Positions 1 through 8,359 of a DNA stretch of 42,936 bases are shown here, in pieces. The notes under the pieces are model-generated. The model saw only the letters and a program-made list of their open reading frames with translations, did no database searches and was not told the DNA's origin. The DNA comes from Pseudomonadota bacterium (GTDB lineage: Bacteria; Pseudomonadota; Gammaproteobacteria; Pseudomonadales; Azotimanducaceae), in assembly GCA_022571865.1 (NCBI GenBank), contig JACZXA010000010.1:1-42936 (forward strand), written 5' to 3'. Made by a program: the position numbers and the translations under genes. Within the stretch, counting starts at the first letter, position 1, and each line of letters opens with the position of its first letter.

Positions 1-1433
1 CAATTTCGCGCGTACACGCCCGCGTTGCTGAAACCGACGGGTATCTCACCCAGCGACAAGACTCCGGCCAGGTCCTGGGCATTGAGGATCAGTCGATTGG
101 TGTTCGGATCGAACGCCGAGCCACCCCATTCCGCGCCGCCGTCATACCAGGGGTAGAAGAGCACCGTCCCCACCTTGGGCGGCGCCCATTTGCGCAGATC
201 CCAATCTTTGATCTGCTCGGCAACAAACGCGGTGGCTTCCTCGTTACGCGTCGTGATTTCGAATTTCTGGCGACTGAAAGCGATACTCGAGACAGTTTGA
301 GTCGGTGCGACAACTTCTCCCGGTAACGTACTCGGCAGGGTCGCTTCTTCGATGAGCGGATACATGGACTCACCCGTATCGCGATCGAATACGTAGAGGT
401 GGCCTGATTTTGTGGTGATCGCAACTCCGTCGACGGTTTTGCCGTCACGTTCAAGCTGCACCAGTGTCGGGGGCGCCGGGTTGTCCCGATCCCAGAGGTC
501 GTGCTTGAACATCTGGTAGTGCCAAATGAGTTCGCCCGTTCTCGCATCGATGGCCAGGAGACAGTTTGCGTACAAGTTGTCGCCCACCCGGCTTGCGCCG
601 TAGAAATCCGGTGTCGCAGACCCTGTGGGCACGTAAAGTATTCCGCGCTCGTCATCCAGAGCCATTCCTGTCCAGGTGTTCGCGCCACCGGCTTTTTCGA
701 GCGAGCCTTCGGCCCAGGTTTCGGATCCCGGCTCGCCGGATAACGGAATGCTGTTGAACTGCCAGACCAGTTCACCGGTGACCGTGTGAAACGCCTGGAT
801 GCGACCTGGCAGGGCGTCGGCCCCTTCGGTGGTTGAAAATCCCAGCATGATCAGGTCTTCAAAGACGATCCCAGGCGCGGTCACAACCATGAAGCCCGTC
901 CGATCGGACAGGCTGATGTCGACCTTGCCGTGGCTTCCGAAACTCTCGATAGCCGTACCGGTTTTTGGATCTACCGCGATGAGATGGTGAGCTGCCGTGT
1001 AGAACAAACGTGTTTCGCCGTCCTTTTCCCACCACATCAATCCCCGTTGCGCGGATCCAGGGATTTCGGGGTCGAATCGCCAGAGCTCTTCACCGGTCGC
1101 TGCGTTCAACGCGAATGCCACGAGTTTTGGCGACAAGCCGTATAACACGCCATCGATAACAAGCGGGCTCGTGTACATGGAAGAACAGCCGACGCCTGAG
1201 CAACCCAGACCGCGTTCGCGTATTTCTCCCGAGTCATAAACCCAGGCCACCTGAAGTTCGCTGACGTTTTCTCGGGTGATTTGATCCAACTCCGAGTAGT
1301 GGCTCCGTCCGGAATCTCCCATGTAAACGGGCCAGTCCCCGCCCTTGGCGTAGGAGGCATAGGCATCGCTTGTGTCTTCCACTTCGGATGTGCAACCAGA
1401 CAACAACAATAGAGAGACGACGAGGTAACGCAT
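1..1433 (-). CDS. PQQ-dependent dehydrogenase lipoprotein (3' end outside window)
   Basis: The frame opens at the ATG at 1433 and runs without a stop to the window edge, giving 477 codons; the C-terminus is missing. The first residues form a lipoprotein signal ending in a lipobox (L11-S-G-C14), so the mature protein is probably anchored in the outer or inner membrane facing the periplasm. After that come WPVYMGDSGRSHYSELDQIT, a typical N-terminus of quinoprotein beta-propellers, and repeated blade motifs of the A-T-G-E-L-x-W type (ATGEELWRFD, TGELVWQFN, TGELIWHYQ). These match the PQQ-dependent glucose/alcohol dehydrogenase superfamily, which oxidises sugars or alcohols in the periplasm and passes electrons to quinone or cytochrome. 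The substrate cannot be told. It is the last gene seen on the minus strand here, 71 bp downstream of the crotonase gene, and may be cotranscribed with it. Confidence 0.85.
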   Translation of the reverse strand, partial: MRYLVVSLLLLSGCTSEVEDTSDAYASYAKGGDWPVYMGDSGRSHYSELDQITRENVSELQVAWVYDSGEIRERGLGCSGVGCSSMYTSPLVIDGVLYGLSPKLVAFALNAATGEELWRFDPEIPGSAQRGLMWWEKDGETRLFYTAAHHLIAVDPKTGTAIESFGSHGKVDISLSDRTGFMVVTAPGIVFEDLIMLGFSTTEGADALPGRIQAFHTVTGELVWQFNSIPLSGEPGSETWAEGSLEKAGGANTWTGMALDDERGILYVPTGSATPDFYGASRVGDNLYANCLLAIDARTGELIWHYQMFKHDLWDRDNPAPPTLVQLERDGKTVDGVAITTKSGHLYVFDRDTGESMYPLIEEATLPSTLPGEVVAPTQTVSSIAFSRQKFEITTRNEEATAFVAEQIKDWDLRKWAPPKVGTVLFYPWYDGGAEWGGSAFDPNTNRLILNAQDLAGVLSLGEIPVGFSNAGVYARN

Positions 1434-1504
1434 ACTCACAATGGCCTTGAGGAAAATTCAACACACACGATTTCAGTACGGAAGTCGCGCTGGATCGATC
1501 GACA

Positions 1505-2233
1505 CTAGTTTTTCACAGCCTTCGGCTTGACCCGCGCGCCACGGGTCAGGCTGGTCGCCCGGTCAAACCATTCATCAGCCGGTACGTTGTTGTAGGCGCG
1601 CATCAGAGCTTTGATCCGTGCATGGGCGCCATTGGGATAAGCGGCAAGCTCTTCAGCCAGCTCGCAGGCTCGGGTTACAACCGCGTCGTCGGCAACCGAT
1701 TCGTAGGCAACGCCCATCCCGGCCAATTCTTCGCCGGAAAAACGCCGCCCGGTGATGGTGAGTTTGGCGGTGACGTTTTCGCTGTGCCGGAGCCGGAGCC
1801 AGGCCATATTGTAGGGTGCGGCCATGCCAAGCTTGACCTCACCAACTTGTAGAAAAGAGGTGTTTCCGACGATCAGCAGATCGGCCGCGAGGGCAAGGGC
1901 CGCACCACCGTTGATTGCATAACGTTCGAGCGCTGCGATGATCGGTTTCTTCGATTCGTAAAGCGCTTTATGCGCACCTCGCCAGATCGTACCAAAGCTG
2001 GGCAACCAATCCGGCTCCGGGTCGGCATTGAAGGCTTTGAGATCGAGACCGGAACAGAAGGCGCCGTCGGCACCCCGGAGCACGATGACTTGCACATCGT
2101 CGTTGCCATCGACGTCGCGAAGCGCCGTGGCCAGGCATTCCCCCAGGGGTCCGTTTATCGAGTTTTTTGTTTCTGGCCGGTTGAGAATGACCTCGACCCA
2201 GCCGTCGTGCAGTATCGTTTCGACTTCTGCCAA
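1505..2233 (-). CDS. enoyl-CoA hydratase/isomerase family protein
   Basis: A 242-residue crotonase-fold protein. Both oxyanion-hole segments are visible: AFCSGLDL at about residues 58-65 and YAINGGAALALAADL at 105-119. The segment after it (QVGEVKLGMAAP) retains one acidic residue near the place of the first catalytic Glu of enoyl-CoA hydratases, but the GG-rich turn that normally follows is replaced by PYNMAW, so the exact reaction (hydration, isomerisation or other acyl-CoA chemistry) is open. The start is a TTG at 2233, chosen because a strong GGGGGAAG ribosome binding site lies 5 nt upstream and no ATG is available in frame. The 278 bp upstream (2234-2511) hold no gene that I can support and probably carry its promoter. 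A cytoplasmic fatty-acid or steroid-CoA degradation role is inferred. Confidence 0.85.
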   Translation of the reverse strand: MAEVETILHDGWVEVILNRPETKNSINGPLGECLATALRDVDGNDDVQVIVLRGADGAFCSGLDLKAFNADPEPDWLPSFGTIWRGAHKALYESKKPIIAALERYAINGGAALALAADLLIVGNTSFLQVGEVKLGMAAPYNMAWLRLRHSENVTAKLTITGRRFSGEELAGMGVAYESVADDAVVTRACELAEELAAYPNGAHARIKALMRAYNNVPADEWFDRATSLTRGARVKPKAVKN

Positions 2234-2511
2234 GTGTCTTCCCCCATATCACTGGCAATTCAGTTGGGTAATATAGCAAGTCTTGCGCTGGCTGGAGCAG
2301 CCAGGCGATCTTCAAAGTGTACTCAATCACTTAGGCGAGATTGGTAAATTTCGACGATCTCATCGAGGTATTCGCGAGACAGTGCGCCGCGCCACCGCCG
2401 GTGCAACGTCTGGTCGTGGCGCGAACTCGAACTTGCCATCGATACTCAACGATGACGCTGACAAATCAGGGGAATATCCGCGAGTTGTGGATAGTGAGAG
2501 CAGGAGAACTC

Positions 2512-3348
2512 CTAGCTGGGTTTGCCGCCTTTCACCACAAAACGATGCATGATGCGCGTCTCATCGTAATCGCCAATGGCGTAGTGCATCACCGAGCGGT
2601 TGTCCCACATCACGAGATCGTCCAGATCCCATTGGTGGCGGTAGGTAAATTCCGGGCGGGTGGCGTGGGCAAACAGCCGATACAGGAGTCGCTCGCTCTC
2701 GTCGTTGGTGAGACCGACGATGTGCTTGGTGAAGTTACCGTTCACGTACAACGCCTTGCGAGCGCTCTCATCGTGGGTTCGCACCACCGGGTGCACCGAA
2801 TCTTCGACATCCGGTCCGAATACTTTTCCGGTGTGGAAAGCCTCGAGGTCGGCGATTTGCTCCTTAGTCTCGTCGTCGAGGGTTTCGTAGGCGATGTGTT
2901 GGTTGGAGAAAGCGGTGTCTCCACCGGTCGAGGGCAACCGCCGGGCGTGTAACCCGGTGATACGAGGCGGTGTGGAGTGCCATGTCATATCGGAATGCCA
3001 GCCACCGCCAAAAGGGTGAACGCCCGGGAGCAACTTGAACTTTCGATTCTTGCCACCGATGAATTGCACGTAGTCGGTGTCCCGGTGTTTTGTGGCCGGG
3101 TGGGTCAGAAGCTCGCCCCACATCCGTCCGAAAGCTTCCAGTTCGATTGCGGAAAGCTTCTGGCCTGGAAACACCAGTAAGTGGTGTTCGAGCAGGAGGG
3201 AGCGAAGATGGTCGATCACCTCAATGCCGTGGTCGCGGGCAAGGTCGATTCCTTCGATGCGTGCACCCATCGCAACGCTTGCGGGACTCACGTTGAGGTT
3301 CTTAAACGAGACAATATCTGTGACGCTGGTTGCTTCGGCCATGGTCAT
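2512..3348 (-). CDS. TauD/TfdA family Fe(II)/2-oxoglutarate dioxygenase
   Basis: A 278-residue protein of the size normal for TauD. The iron triad is visible as H118-x-D120 in GGGWHSDMTWH and H255 in NRSVMHYAIGDY, and the 2-oxoglutarate-binding arginine lies in RIMHR (R265/R269). The family hydroxylates sulfonates, phenoxyacetates, alkyl sulfates or similar compounds with 2-oxoglutarate as cosubstrate and releases CO2 and succinate. The substrate is not evident, and no sulfonate transporter is adjacent. Two in-frame ATGs (3348 and 3342) are possible starts. It is a single gene on the minus strand between the crotonase and the TlpA operon, 88 bp downstream of the latter. Confidence 0.9.
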   Translation of the reverse strand: MTMAEATSVTDIVSFKNLNVSPASVAMGARIEGIDLARDHGIEVIDHLRSLLLEHHLLVFPGQKLSAIELEAFGRMWGELLTHPATKHRDTDYVQFIGGKNRKFKLLPGVHPFGGGWHSDMTWHSTPPRITGLHARRLPSTGGDTAFSNQHIAYETLDDETKEQIADLEAFHTGKVFGPDVEDSVHPVVRTHDESARKALYVNGNFTKHIVGLTNDESERLLYRLFAHATRPEFTYRHQWDLDDLVMWDNRSVMHYAIGDYDETRIMHRFVVKGGKPS

Positions 3349-3436
3349 GCGCTTTCGATGAGATCAATCATCGTCCTCTGTCATGTTGGGCCCGTCAAGC
3401 ACGTGCGTTGGCTGATCAAGGATCGCCATTGCCCAG

Positions 3437-3949
3437 TTACAACAGAGCGCGTATCTCAGCCTCGAATACCGGCGCCGGGGTAAACCCGGTGTGATGGTGG
3501 CAGATCATGCCGTCCCGCGTGATGATCACGGTTGTTGGAAACCCGACCATCGGCCCAAAGGCCGCTTTGACATCATCCCTGCCGTCACCGATGAGTACCG
3601 GGTAGTCCATTTGAAACTCATTCGCAAACCGTCTGATCGCGTCGGGACTGTCATTCACCGAAATTCCGACGACGGACAACCCCTCGGACTCGAGCGCGTC
3701 GAAGAGTTTGATGAAGCCGGGTATTTCTATTCGACACGGAGCGCACCAGGTCGCCCAGAAGTCGAGCAGAATCACCTTACCGGCATGTTGGCGAAGATCG
3801 TGATCGACGCCATTCATGTCGACGAGGGTGAAATCGAGGTTGGCGGGCTTCCCGGTAACCGAGCAGGTGGTTTTTGTTTCCTCAGAAGCCTCCGTGACAC
3901 TTCCCAAGAGCAGCACAACGCCAAGCGAGACGAGCGTAGCGATGCGCAC
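3437..3949 (-). CDS. exported TlpA-like thioredoxin-family protein
   Basis: A 170-residue protein with an N-terminal signal peptide (residues 1-21, ending near TEAS) and a TlpA/ResA-type thioredoxin fold. The redox motif is W-C69-A-P-C72 in DFWATWCAPC, and the cis-proline is in VGFPTTVII (P138). Such proteins act in the periplasm, usually as reductants of disulfides or in cytochrome c maturation. The start is a GTG at 3949, only 2 nt after the stop codon of the DUF3179 gene and without a clear ribosome binding site, so translational coupling is likely. Its position directly behind a protein with a putative U-x-x-C motif suggests it could be that protein's reductant; this is inference. Confidence 0.9.
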   Translation of the reverse strand: MRIATLVSLGVVLLLGSVTEASEETKTTCSVTGKPANLDFTLVDMNGVDHDLRQHAGKVILLDFWATWCAPCRIEIPGFIKLFDALESEGLSVVGISVNDSPDAIRRFANEFQMDYPVLIGDGRDDVKAAFGPMVGFPTTVIITRDGMICHHHTGFTPAPVFEAEIRALL

Positions 3950-3951
3950 AA

Positions 3952-4965
3952 TTATTCGAAGATGTCCGGGTGGGTAAACGTCAACGAAAACCCGTACCAG
4001 CGGGTGAACATCTGTTGTGGTCGGGTTAGGGGTGCCGATTCTCCATCGGCGCCATACAGTTGGCCCGCGATGATCTTCCTGCCGCCATCGAGCACGATGG
4101 CGTTGTCCTGAAAGCTCACGTCCGTCGCTTCGACAAATACCGCTCGAGGGGTCGAGGTAACCGGATCGAGGTAAATCAGCGTTTTCTGTCCGTCGAATTC
4201 ATCGAGAACATAGTTGCCGCGCTCGCGCAACGTTTCGAGTGGATAGTATCGCTGTGCACCTTCAGACCACACGCCCAGGCCCATATCCATGCGAGCACGG
4301 CGCTCATCGTCCTCGCCGAGCGTCTCTATGAACATGGGCCTCAGTTTCGCCTCGGAGCCCGAATATCGGGATTTGCGGCCGTCCAGGGAGAAGGGGCGCT
4401 CGGAAATGGCAATGCGCGTATTCGCGTCCATCTTCACCGCTTGCTCTGCGTTCATCTGGAGTAGGTTGCTCAACGGTAGCTGGATACCCGCCTGCTCACC
4501 GTAAATGCCTTGACCGGTAACGTGATGCCACAGGGTGGCCGTCTGGTCGTCCTTCATGACGAACATCCCGTCGTAAAGACCGGAGACCACGAAGCGATAG
4601 GTTTTGCCGTCGAGCGTGGGGATCAAACTGACCCCGCTGTTGCAAACGACTCAGAAGGTGGCCATCCAGTTTTTGCCGTTGTCCGTCCCTTGAGCGATGT
4701 GGTGGAACGACATTTGATCCTTGAGGAGTGCGAGCTTGCCTGCCGCGGTTTCCGTCACCAGGACTTCCATCGTCCCGTTCACCAGCCCTGAGTCGAGTGC
4801 GGACTGCAACAACTGGGTTTGCTCGACGTGAAACGTCTTGAACCAGCCTTCCCCGGCCGTACTGTAACGATTGATGTCGAACGACTCGGGTGTTGTTGCG
4901 TAAGTGCCCGGAACCCCGCCAGTAACTAGCAGAACAATCAGGAAACTCAGGAGCTTTACGATCAT
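3952..4965 (-). CDS. DUF3179 family exported protein with in-frame TGA: candidate selenoprotein (or pseudogene)
   Basis: A single frame from the ATG at 4965 (strong AGGAGGA site upstream) to TAA at 3952 reads through one TGA at 4653-4651, giving 337 residues. The half before the TGA has a signal peptide (cleavage after about T-Y-A23) and the half after it shows DUF3179 hallmarks: C-N-S-G, a V-x-G-L-Y-D-G block, T-A-T-L-W-H-H-V-T-G, and a Y-P-L-E-T-L segment near the middle. The TGA falls at residue 105 in N-W-M-A-T-F-[TGA]-V-V-C-N-S-G. From memory of the family, this position is the first Cys of a conserved C-x-x-C, so decoding as selenocysteine would give U105-x-x-C108. The frame is intact on both sides, no other lesion is seen, and a SECIS-like hairpin follows. 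The alternative is a TGC-to-TGA nonsense change or a sequencing error. Biochemical function of DUF3179 is unknown; a periplasmic thiol-redox role is inferred. Confidence 0.75.
4613..4638 (-). promoter_or_regulatory. SECIS-like hairpin downstream of in-frame TGA
   Basis: Counting from the base after the TGA (TGA at 4653-4651), nucleotides 16-19 GGGG pair with 30-33 CCCC, 20-21 UC pair with 27-28 GA, and U29 is bulged. The apical loop 22-26 is AGUUU. A lower helix AGC (13-15) can pair with GCU (36-38) across a 2-nt bulge. Bacterial SECIS elements sit just 3' of the UGA, have a bulged U, and have a G in the first two loop positions with the loop about 16-37 nt from the UGA; this element meets the loop and spacing criteria. 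The bulged U lies on the 3' side, unlike the 5' side in E. coli fdhF, which is a caution. Confidence 0.5.
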
Positions 4966-4989
4966 GGTCAGTCCTCCTCTGCAGGTCCT

Positions 4990-5898
4990 CTACAGGTACG
5001 GTAACAGCGGAACGGTTGGTGACGCCAGGGTATCACCGAGCTGCTTGCCGCCGACGATGCCTGTGAAGAACTCGCTTTGGACCAAGTCTGCGAAATACTC
5101 GACACCCGGGTAATAAACGATGACAACCTGGTCGAAGTCGGCATCCCCTTCGAGCGTAACGGCACGGCCGATGTGGGTCGGACCGTTGCCCATCTCGGCC
5201 ATCAACCCCAGCATTTCACTTCCGTAGCCCGAGTTGGCCTCGCGTTGCTCAGTACTTCCACTCTTGATGAAGTTCAACACGACGCAAGCGTCTTTTCCGT
5301 ACTCGCGGTTGGCGAGCAATCCTTCGACCAATCGCGAGCGTGGATCTGGCGTTTCGAGTTCAGCCTGTCCAGCGGCTTCGGCTTTTCTAAACGGATACCG
5401 GGCAGGGGTCAGTGTGACGATATCCATTATCCGTCTGCCTAACAAAACGATGGGTAGGGTGAGATTGAGCATTGCGGAGCGTTGCATGCCGAGCGCGTAA
5501 GTGTTTGCGAAGCTTGCACGGATTTCGGTGTAGCCGGGAGTTGCTGCGGCCGCATCATAAGCGTCTCGCGACGGGTACTGCGCGAGGACAAACGCGCTCC
5601 AGTTTTCCTGTGGGAGCTGTTTCGATTGCAGTGCAATGACCGCGATCTTGCCAGCGTAAACTACTGTCGCGCCATCGCGTTCGACGGCATCGACAAACGC
5701 TTTCACACCCGTGAGCAATGGTTGGTCGGGAGAAAGTGCAAGTAGCGTTGCCACGTGAAATACCGATGAAGAGTGAAATACGTCCTGTCGATCCATGACG
5801 ATATCCCGGCGTGTGCTCAAGTAGCGGAAGTGCTGCGCGGCGACTGCAAGTAACGCAACAATCAACAGGATCGATACCGTCCAGAAAAGCCACTTCAT
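4990..5898 (-). CDS. membrane-anchored tandem DUF1330-like protein
   Basis: A 302-residue protein with one N-terminal membrane segment (residues about 3-22) and the remainder outside. Two copies of a dimeric alpha/beta-barrel-like pattern are visible: FVLAQYPSRDAYDAAAATPGY in the first half and VVIVYYPGVEYFADLVQSEFF near the end. Both resemble the DUF1330 core, in which a beta strand is followed by P-S-R-x-A/Y and a helix ending in P-x-Y. DUF1330 proteins have no established general activity. The ATG at 5898 has a GGGGGAA site. It is the first gene of the operon with the DUF3179 and TlpA genes (24-nt gap to the next start), and is divergent from the beta-lactamase-fold gene. Family assignment is by motif similarity and moderate. 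Confidence 0.75.
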   Translation of the reverse strand: MKWLFWTVSILLIVALLAVAAQHFRYLSTRRDIVMDRQDVFHSSSVFHVATLLALSPDQPLLTGVKAFVDAVERDGATVVYAGKIAVIALQSKQLPQENWSAFVLAQYPSRDAYDAAAATPGYTEIRASFANTYALGMQRSAMLNLTLPIVLLGRRIMDIVTLTPARYPFRKAEAAGQAELETPDPRSRLVEGLLANREYGKDACVVLNFIKSGSTEQREANSGYGSEMLGLMAEMGNGPTHIGRAVTLEGDADFDQVVIVYYPGVEYFADLVQSEFFTGIVGGKQLGDTLASPTVPLLPYL

Positions 5899-6071
5899 CT
5901 CGTTCCCCCTTGTGCCGTGCGGTTCACCACCCCGGGCAGATTATGCCACTTGTGGGACTCGGAAGAATAATGGCCGAGGCAACGTACGTTCCTGAATGCA
6001 ACGCAGGCTTGTCGCCCAACTGCCCCAGGGTGCAGTATTGTACTGACACATTAGGGACAGGGGACGTATCG

Positions 6072-7340
6072 GTGGAAACTCACAGGGGAACAACGCGCAG
6101 TTTGATCGCGATTATCGCTGCGGCGCTGATGTCATTGTCGGTCTGGGCGGGCGAGCTGCCGACAAGCTCACCGGAAGCCGTTGGAATGAGCAGCGAACGG
6201 CTGCTGCGCATCAATACCGCGATGCAGCGACATATCGACGCGGGGGACATCCAGGGCGCCGTCACGGTGGTTGCGCGACGCGGCAAAGTGGTTCATTTCG
6301 AAACCCACGGCATGATGGATGTCGACCAGGGACGCGCCATGGAGAAGGACGCGATCTTTCGAATGGCCTCGTCGACCAAGCCGCTCCTCGGCGTGGCCGT
6401 GATGATGATGATGGAGGAAGGCTTGCTCCGCCCAAGCGATGAGATCTCGAAATACATCCCCGAGTTCAAAGATACTCAGGTTGCCGTACTGAAAGATCCT
6501 GCCGATGAGGACATCAGCCCTTATTCTGTCCGCGGTAACGTGCCCGAACATCGGCTCGTTCCCGCCGCACGCCCCATCACGATCCAACATCTGCTTACCC
6601 ACACGTCGGGCCTCGCCAGCGGGGGGCTGGGTACGGCGATTACCGGGCGCCTGCCTCGGGATTCCGAGACGACGCTCGCCAGCCACATGCCGAAATACGG
6701 TGCGGTGCCGCTGGATTTTCAACCCGGGTCGCGATGGTCTTATAGCCCGGGTGTCGGGCTGGATGTCATGGCCCGTATTGTCGAAATCGTTTCAAACCAG
6801 CCGTTTGACGAGTTTCTACGTGAGCGGATCTTCGAACCGCTCGGCATGGTGAATTCGTACTTCAACGTTCCTCCGGAAAAGGAATCGAAACGGGTTGTCA
6901 TACACGGTCGGGAACTGCCGGCATGGGTGAGTCGGGGCCCGACAAAATATTTTTCCGCCTCGGGTGGGTTGTCGAGTTCGGCGGAAGACTATCTCAGATT
7001 CGAGCAGATGTTTGCCAATGGCGGTGCGTTGTTAGGTAACCGCCTGCTCAGCCCGCGCTCGGTGGAGATGATGGCGAGCAATCAGCTTGGCGATCTTTAT
7101 CGTGGCTTCTCTCGTACTCAACAAGGTATGGGCTTTGGTTACACGGTCGCGGTGGTGTTGGATCCGATCACTTCGAACTCGCGCCGGAGCAAGGGCGCGT
7201 TTGGCTGGGGTGGTGCCTTCGGGACTCAGTCGTGGACCGATCCGCAAGAGGAACTGACCGCGGTAATCATGCTTCAGCAACCTTTTCGACCCGCACAATA
7301 CGACTTCGGGAACGCGGTCCGCCAGGCGATTATCGATTAG
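6072..7340 (+). CDS. exported serine hydrolase, class C beta-lactamase / family VIII esterase fold
   Basis: From a GTG at 6072 the product is 422 residues with a signal peptide ending at VWAG; the open frame reaches further upstream, but those residues are uncharacteristic and no signal would be N-terminal. The GTG has AGGGG about 9 nt upstream. Active-site motifs of the beta-lactamase-fold family are present: S100-S-T-K103 (SxxK), Y224-S-P (YxN-like), an HTSG segment at about 177-180, and a late GWGG block. Family members include class C beta-lactamases, DD-peptidases, esterases and 6-aminohexanoate hydrolases; the substrate is unassigned. It acts in the periplasm. The CPBP protease gene follows after 2 nt. 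Confidence 0.88.
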   Translation: METHRGTTRSLIAIIAAALMSLSVWAGELPTSSPEAVGMSSERLLRINTAMQRHIDAGDIQGAVTVVARRGKVVHFETHGMMDVDQGRAMEKDAIFRMASSTKPLLGVAVMMMMEEGLLRPSDEISKYIPEFKDTQVAVLKDPADEDISPYSVRGNVPEHRLVPAARPITIQHLLTHTSGLASGGLGTAITGRLPRDSETTLASHMPKYGAVPLDFQPGSRWSYSPGVGLDVMARIVEIVSNQPFDEFLRERIFEPLGMVNSYFNVPPEKESKRVVIHGRELPAWVSRGPTKYFSASGGLSSSAEDYLRFEQMFANGGALLGNRLLSPRSVEMMASNQLGDLYRGFSRTQQGMGFGYTVAVVLDPITSNSRRSKGAFGWGGAFGTQSWTDPQEELTAVIMLQQPFRPAQYDFGNAVRQAIID

Positions 7341-7342
7341 AT

Positions 7343-8359
7343 ATGGGGGTGTTGGCGGTTTTGCGAACCGTCGTTTTTTCCGGGAAAGAAAGTATCGAGA
7401 ACCGGAATACAGGCACACCATTTTCAACCTGGGTGAACGGCCACCAGACGCTTGTTTTCGTCTTTCTGGCCTATAGCTTGAGTTGGAGCGTATTCATCGG
7501 GCTGGCGGTCTTTCGGGTTGACAGCCCGCTGGTAATGTTGGGCGTGTACGGGCCTTCCCTGGCGGCGATCCTGCTGAGCGGATATCTGGTCGGCTGGCAG
7601 GGTATCCGCAATCTGCTTGTGCGTATCACCATTTGGCGCGTGGGTTTGCGGTGGTATGCCATCCTGTTGTTCGGCTTTGTGGCCATTGAAATAGCCGGAT
7701 ATGGGTTTTATCGACTGTCAGGTGGCGCCGCGTTGAGTATTACGGTGCCAACGCTGGCTTCGCTCCTGCCGGTATTGCTCATCCAGGTACTCGTCCCCGG
7801 CTTCGGCGAGGAGTTTGGTTGGCGCGGTTTCGTCCTGCCTAGGTTGCAAGCGCGGTGGAGTCCGGTCATCGCCAGTGTGGTATTGAGCCTGATCCATCTC
7901 TTCTGGCATTTTCCGACTTACTGGCTCGGGATTGGAACGCACAACGTCCCATTGGTTTTGATGATCGCATGGATTGTCCCGTTCACGATCTTGTACACCT
8001 GGATCTATAACAATACCCAGGGCAGCATCCTCATTGCGGTTTTGTACCATGCCCTGTTCGGGGTGACGCTGAGCTTTATGCCGTTCCTCCCGTCGGAGTC
8101 TGTCGTGCCGATCACGCCAACCTTGATCGGCACCTTCACGTTCACCAGCGTTTTTGGCCCATATCTCGCCGTTACCGCGTTGTTTTGGGTGGTGGCCATC
8201 GTCGTCGCGGTTGCGACCAGGGGGCGATTGGGTTATGTCGATAGGCTCGACCCGGTGGCTGCGTGCCTGCCTCGCAGACGGCCGAGCCAAACGCCATGCT
8301 ATTGCGCGCATCACGCCCGACCGCGCGCCGGTCATCACCGACGTTCAAAGGTCAGTTAA
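7343..8359 (+). CDS. CPBP family intramembrane metalloprotease
   Basis: A 338-residue polytopic membrane protein with about eight hydrophobic segments. The CPBP (CAAX protease / bacteriocin-processing) motifs are complete: E156-E157-x3-R161 in GFGEEFGWRGF, H185-x3-H189 in IHLFWHFP, and a later N-x-x-x-S-I-L with H236 in LIAVLYH. Such proteases cleave membrane substrates, and some confer self-immunity to bacteriocins. The ATG at 7343 lies 2 nt after the upstream stop and has no strong ribosome binding site, so coupling is likely. The last roughly 40 residues after the final membrane helix are Arg/Pro/His/Cys-rich and do not look like a conserved tail; the gene overlaps the convergent hydrolase by 4 bp. 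Confidence 0.88.
   Translation: MGVLAVLRTVVFSGKESIENRNTGTPFSTWVNGHQTLVFVFLAYSLSWSVFIGLAVFRVDSPLVMLGVYGPSLAAILLSGYLVGWQGIRNLLVRITIWRVGLRWYAILLFGFVAIEIAGYGFYRLSGGAALSITVPTLASLLPVLLIQVLVPGFGEEFGWRGFVLPRLQARWSPVIASVVLSLIHLFWHFPTYWLGIGTHNVPLVLMIAWIVPFTILYTWIYNNTQGSILIAVLYHALFGVTLSFMPFLPSESVVPITPTLIGTFTFTSVFGPYLAVTALFWVVAIVVAVATRGRLGYVDRLDPVAACLPRRRPSQTPCYCAHHARPRAGHHRRSKVS

Noticed and set aside
89-775. Long minus-strand frame of 228 codons
   Set aside because: It is a shifted frame within the PQQ dehydrogenase gene; its product is low-complexity and has no domain, while the other frame shows the lipobox and beta-propeller motifs.
2341-2952. Plus-strand frame of 203 codons
   Set aside because: It lies antisense to the TauD-type gene, whose protein has all active-site residues; the antisense product has no recognisable motif.
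4651-4653. UGA read as tryptophan by a variant genetic code
   Set aside because: Other genes in the window use TGA as their stop and TGG for conserved tryptophans, so a global reassignment is not supported.
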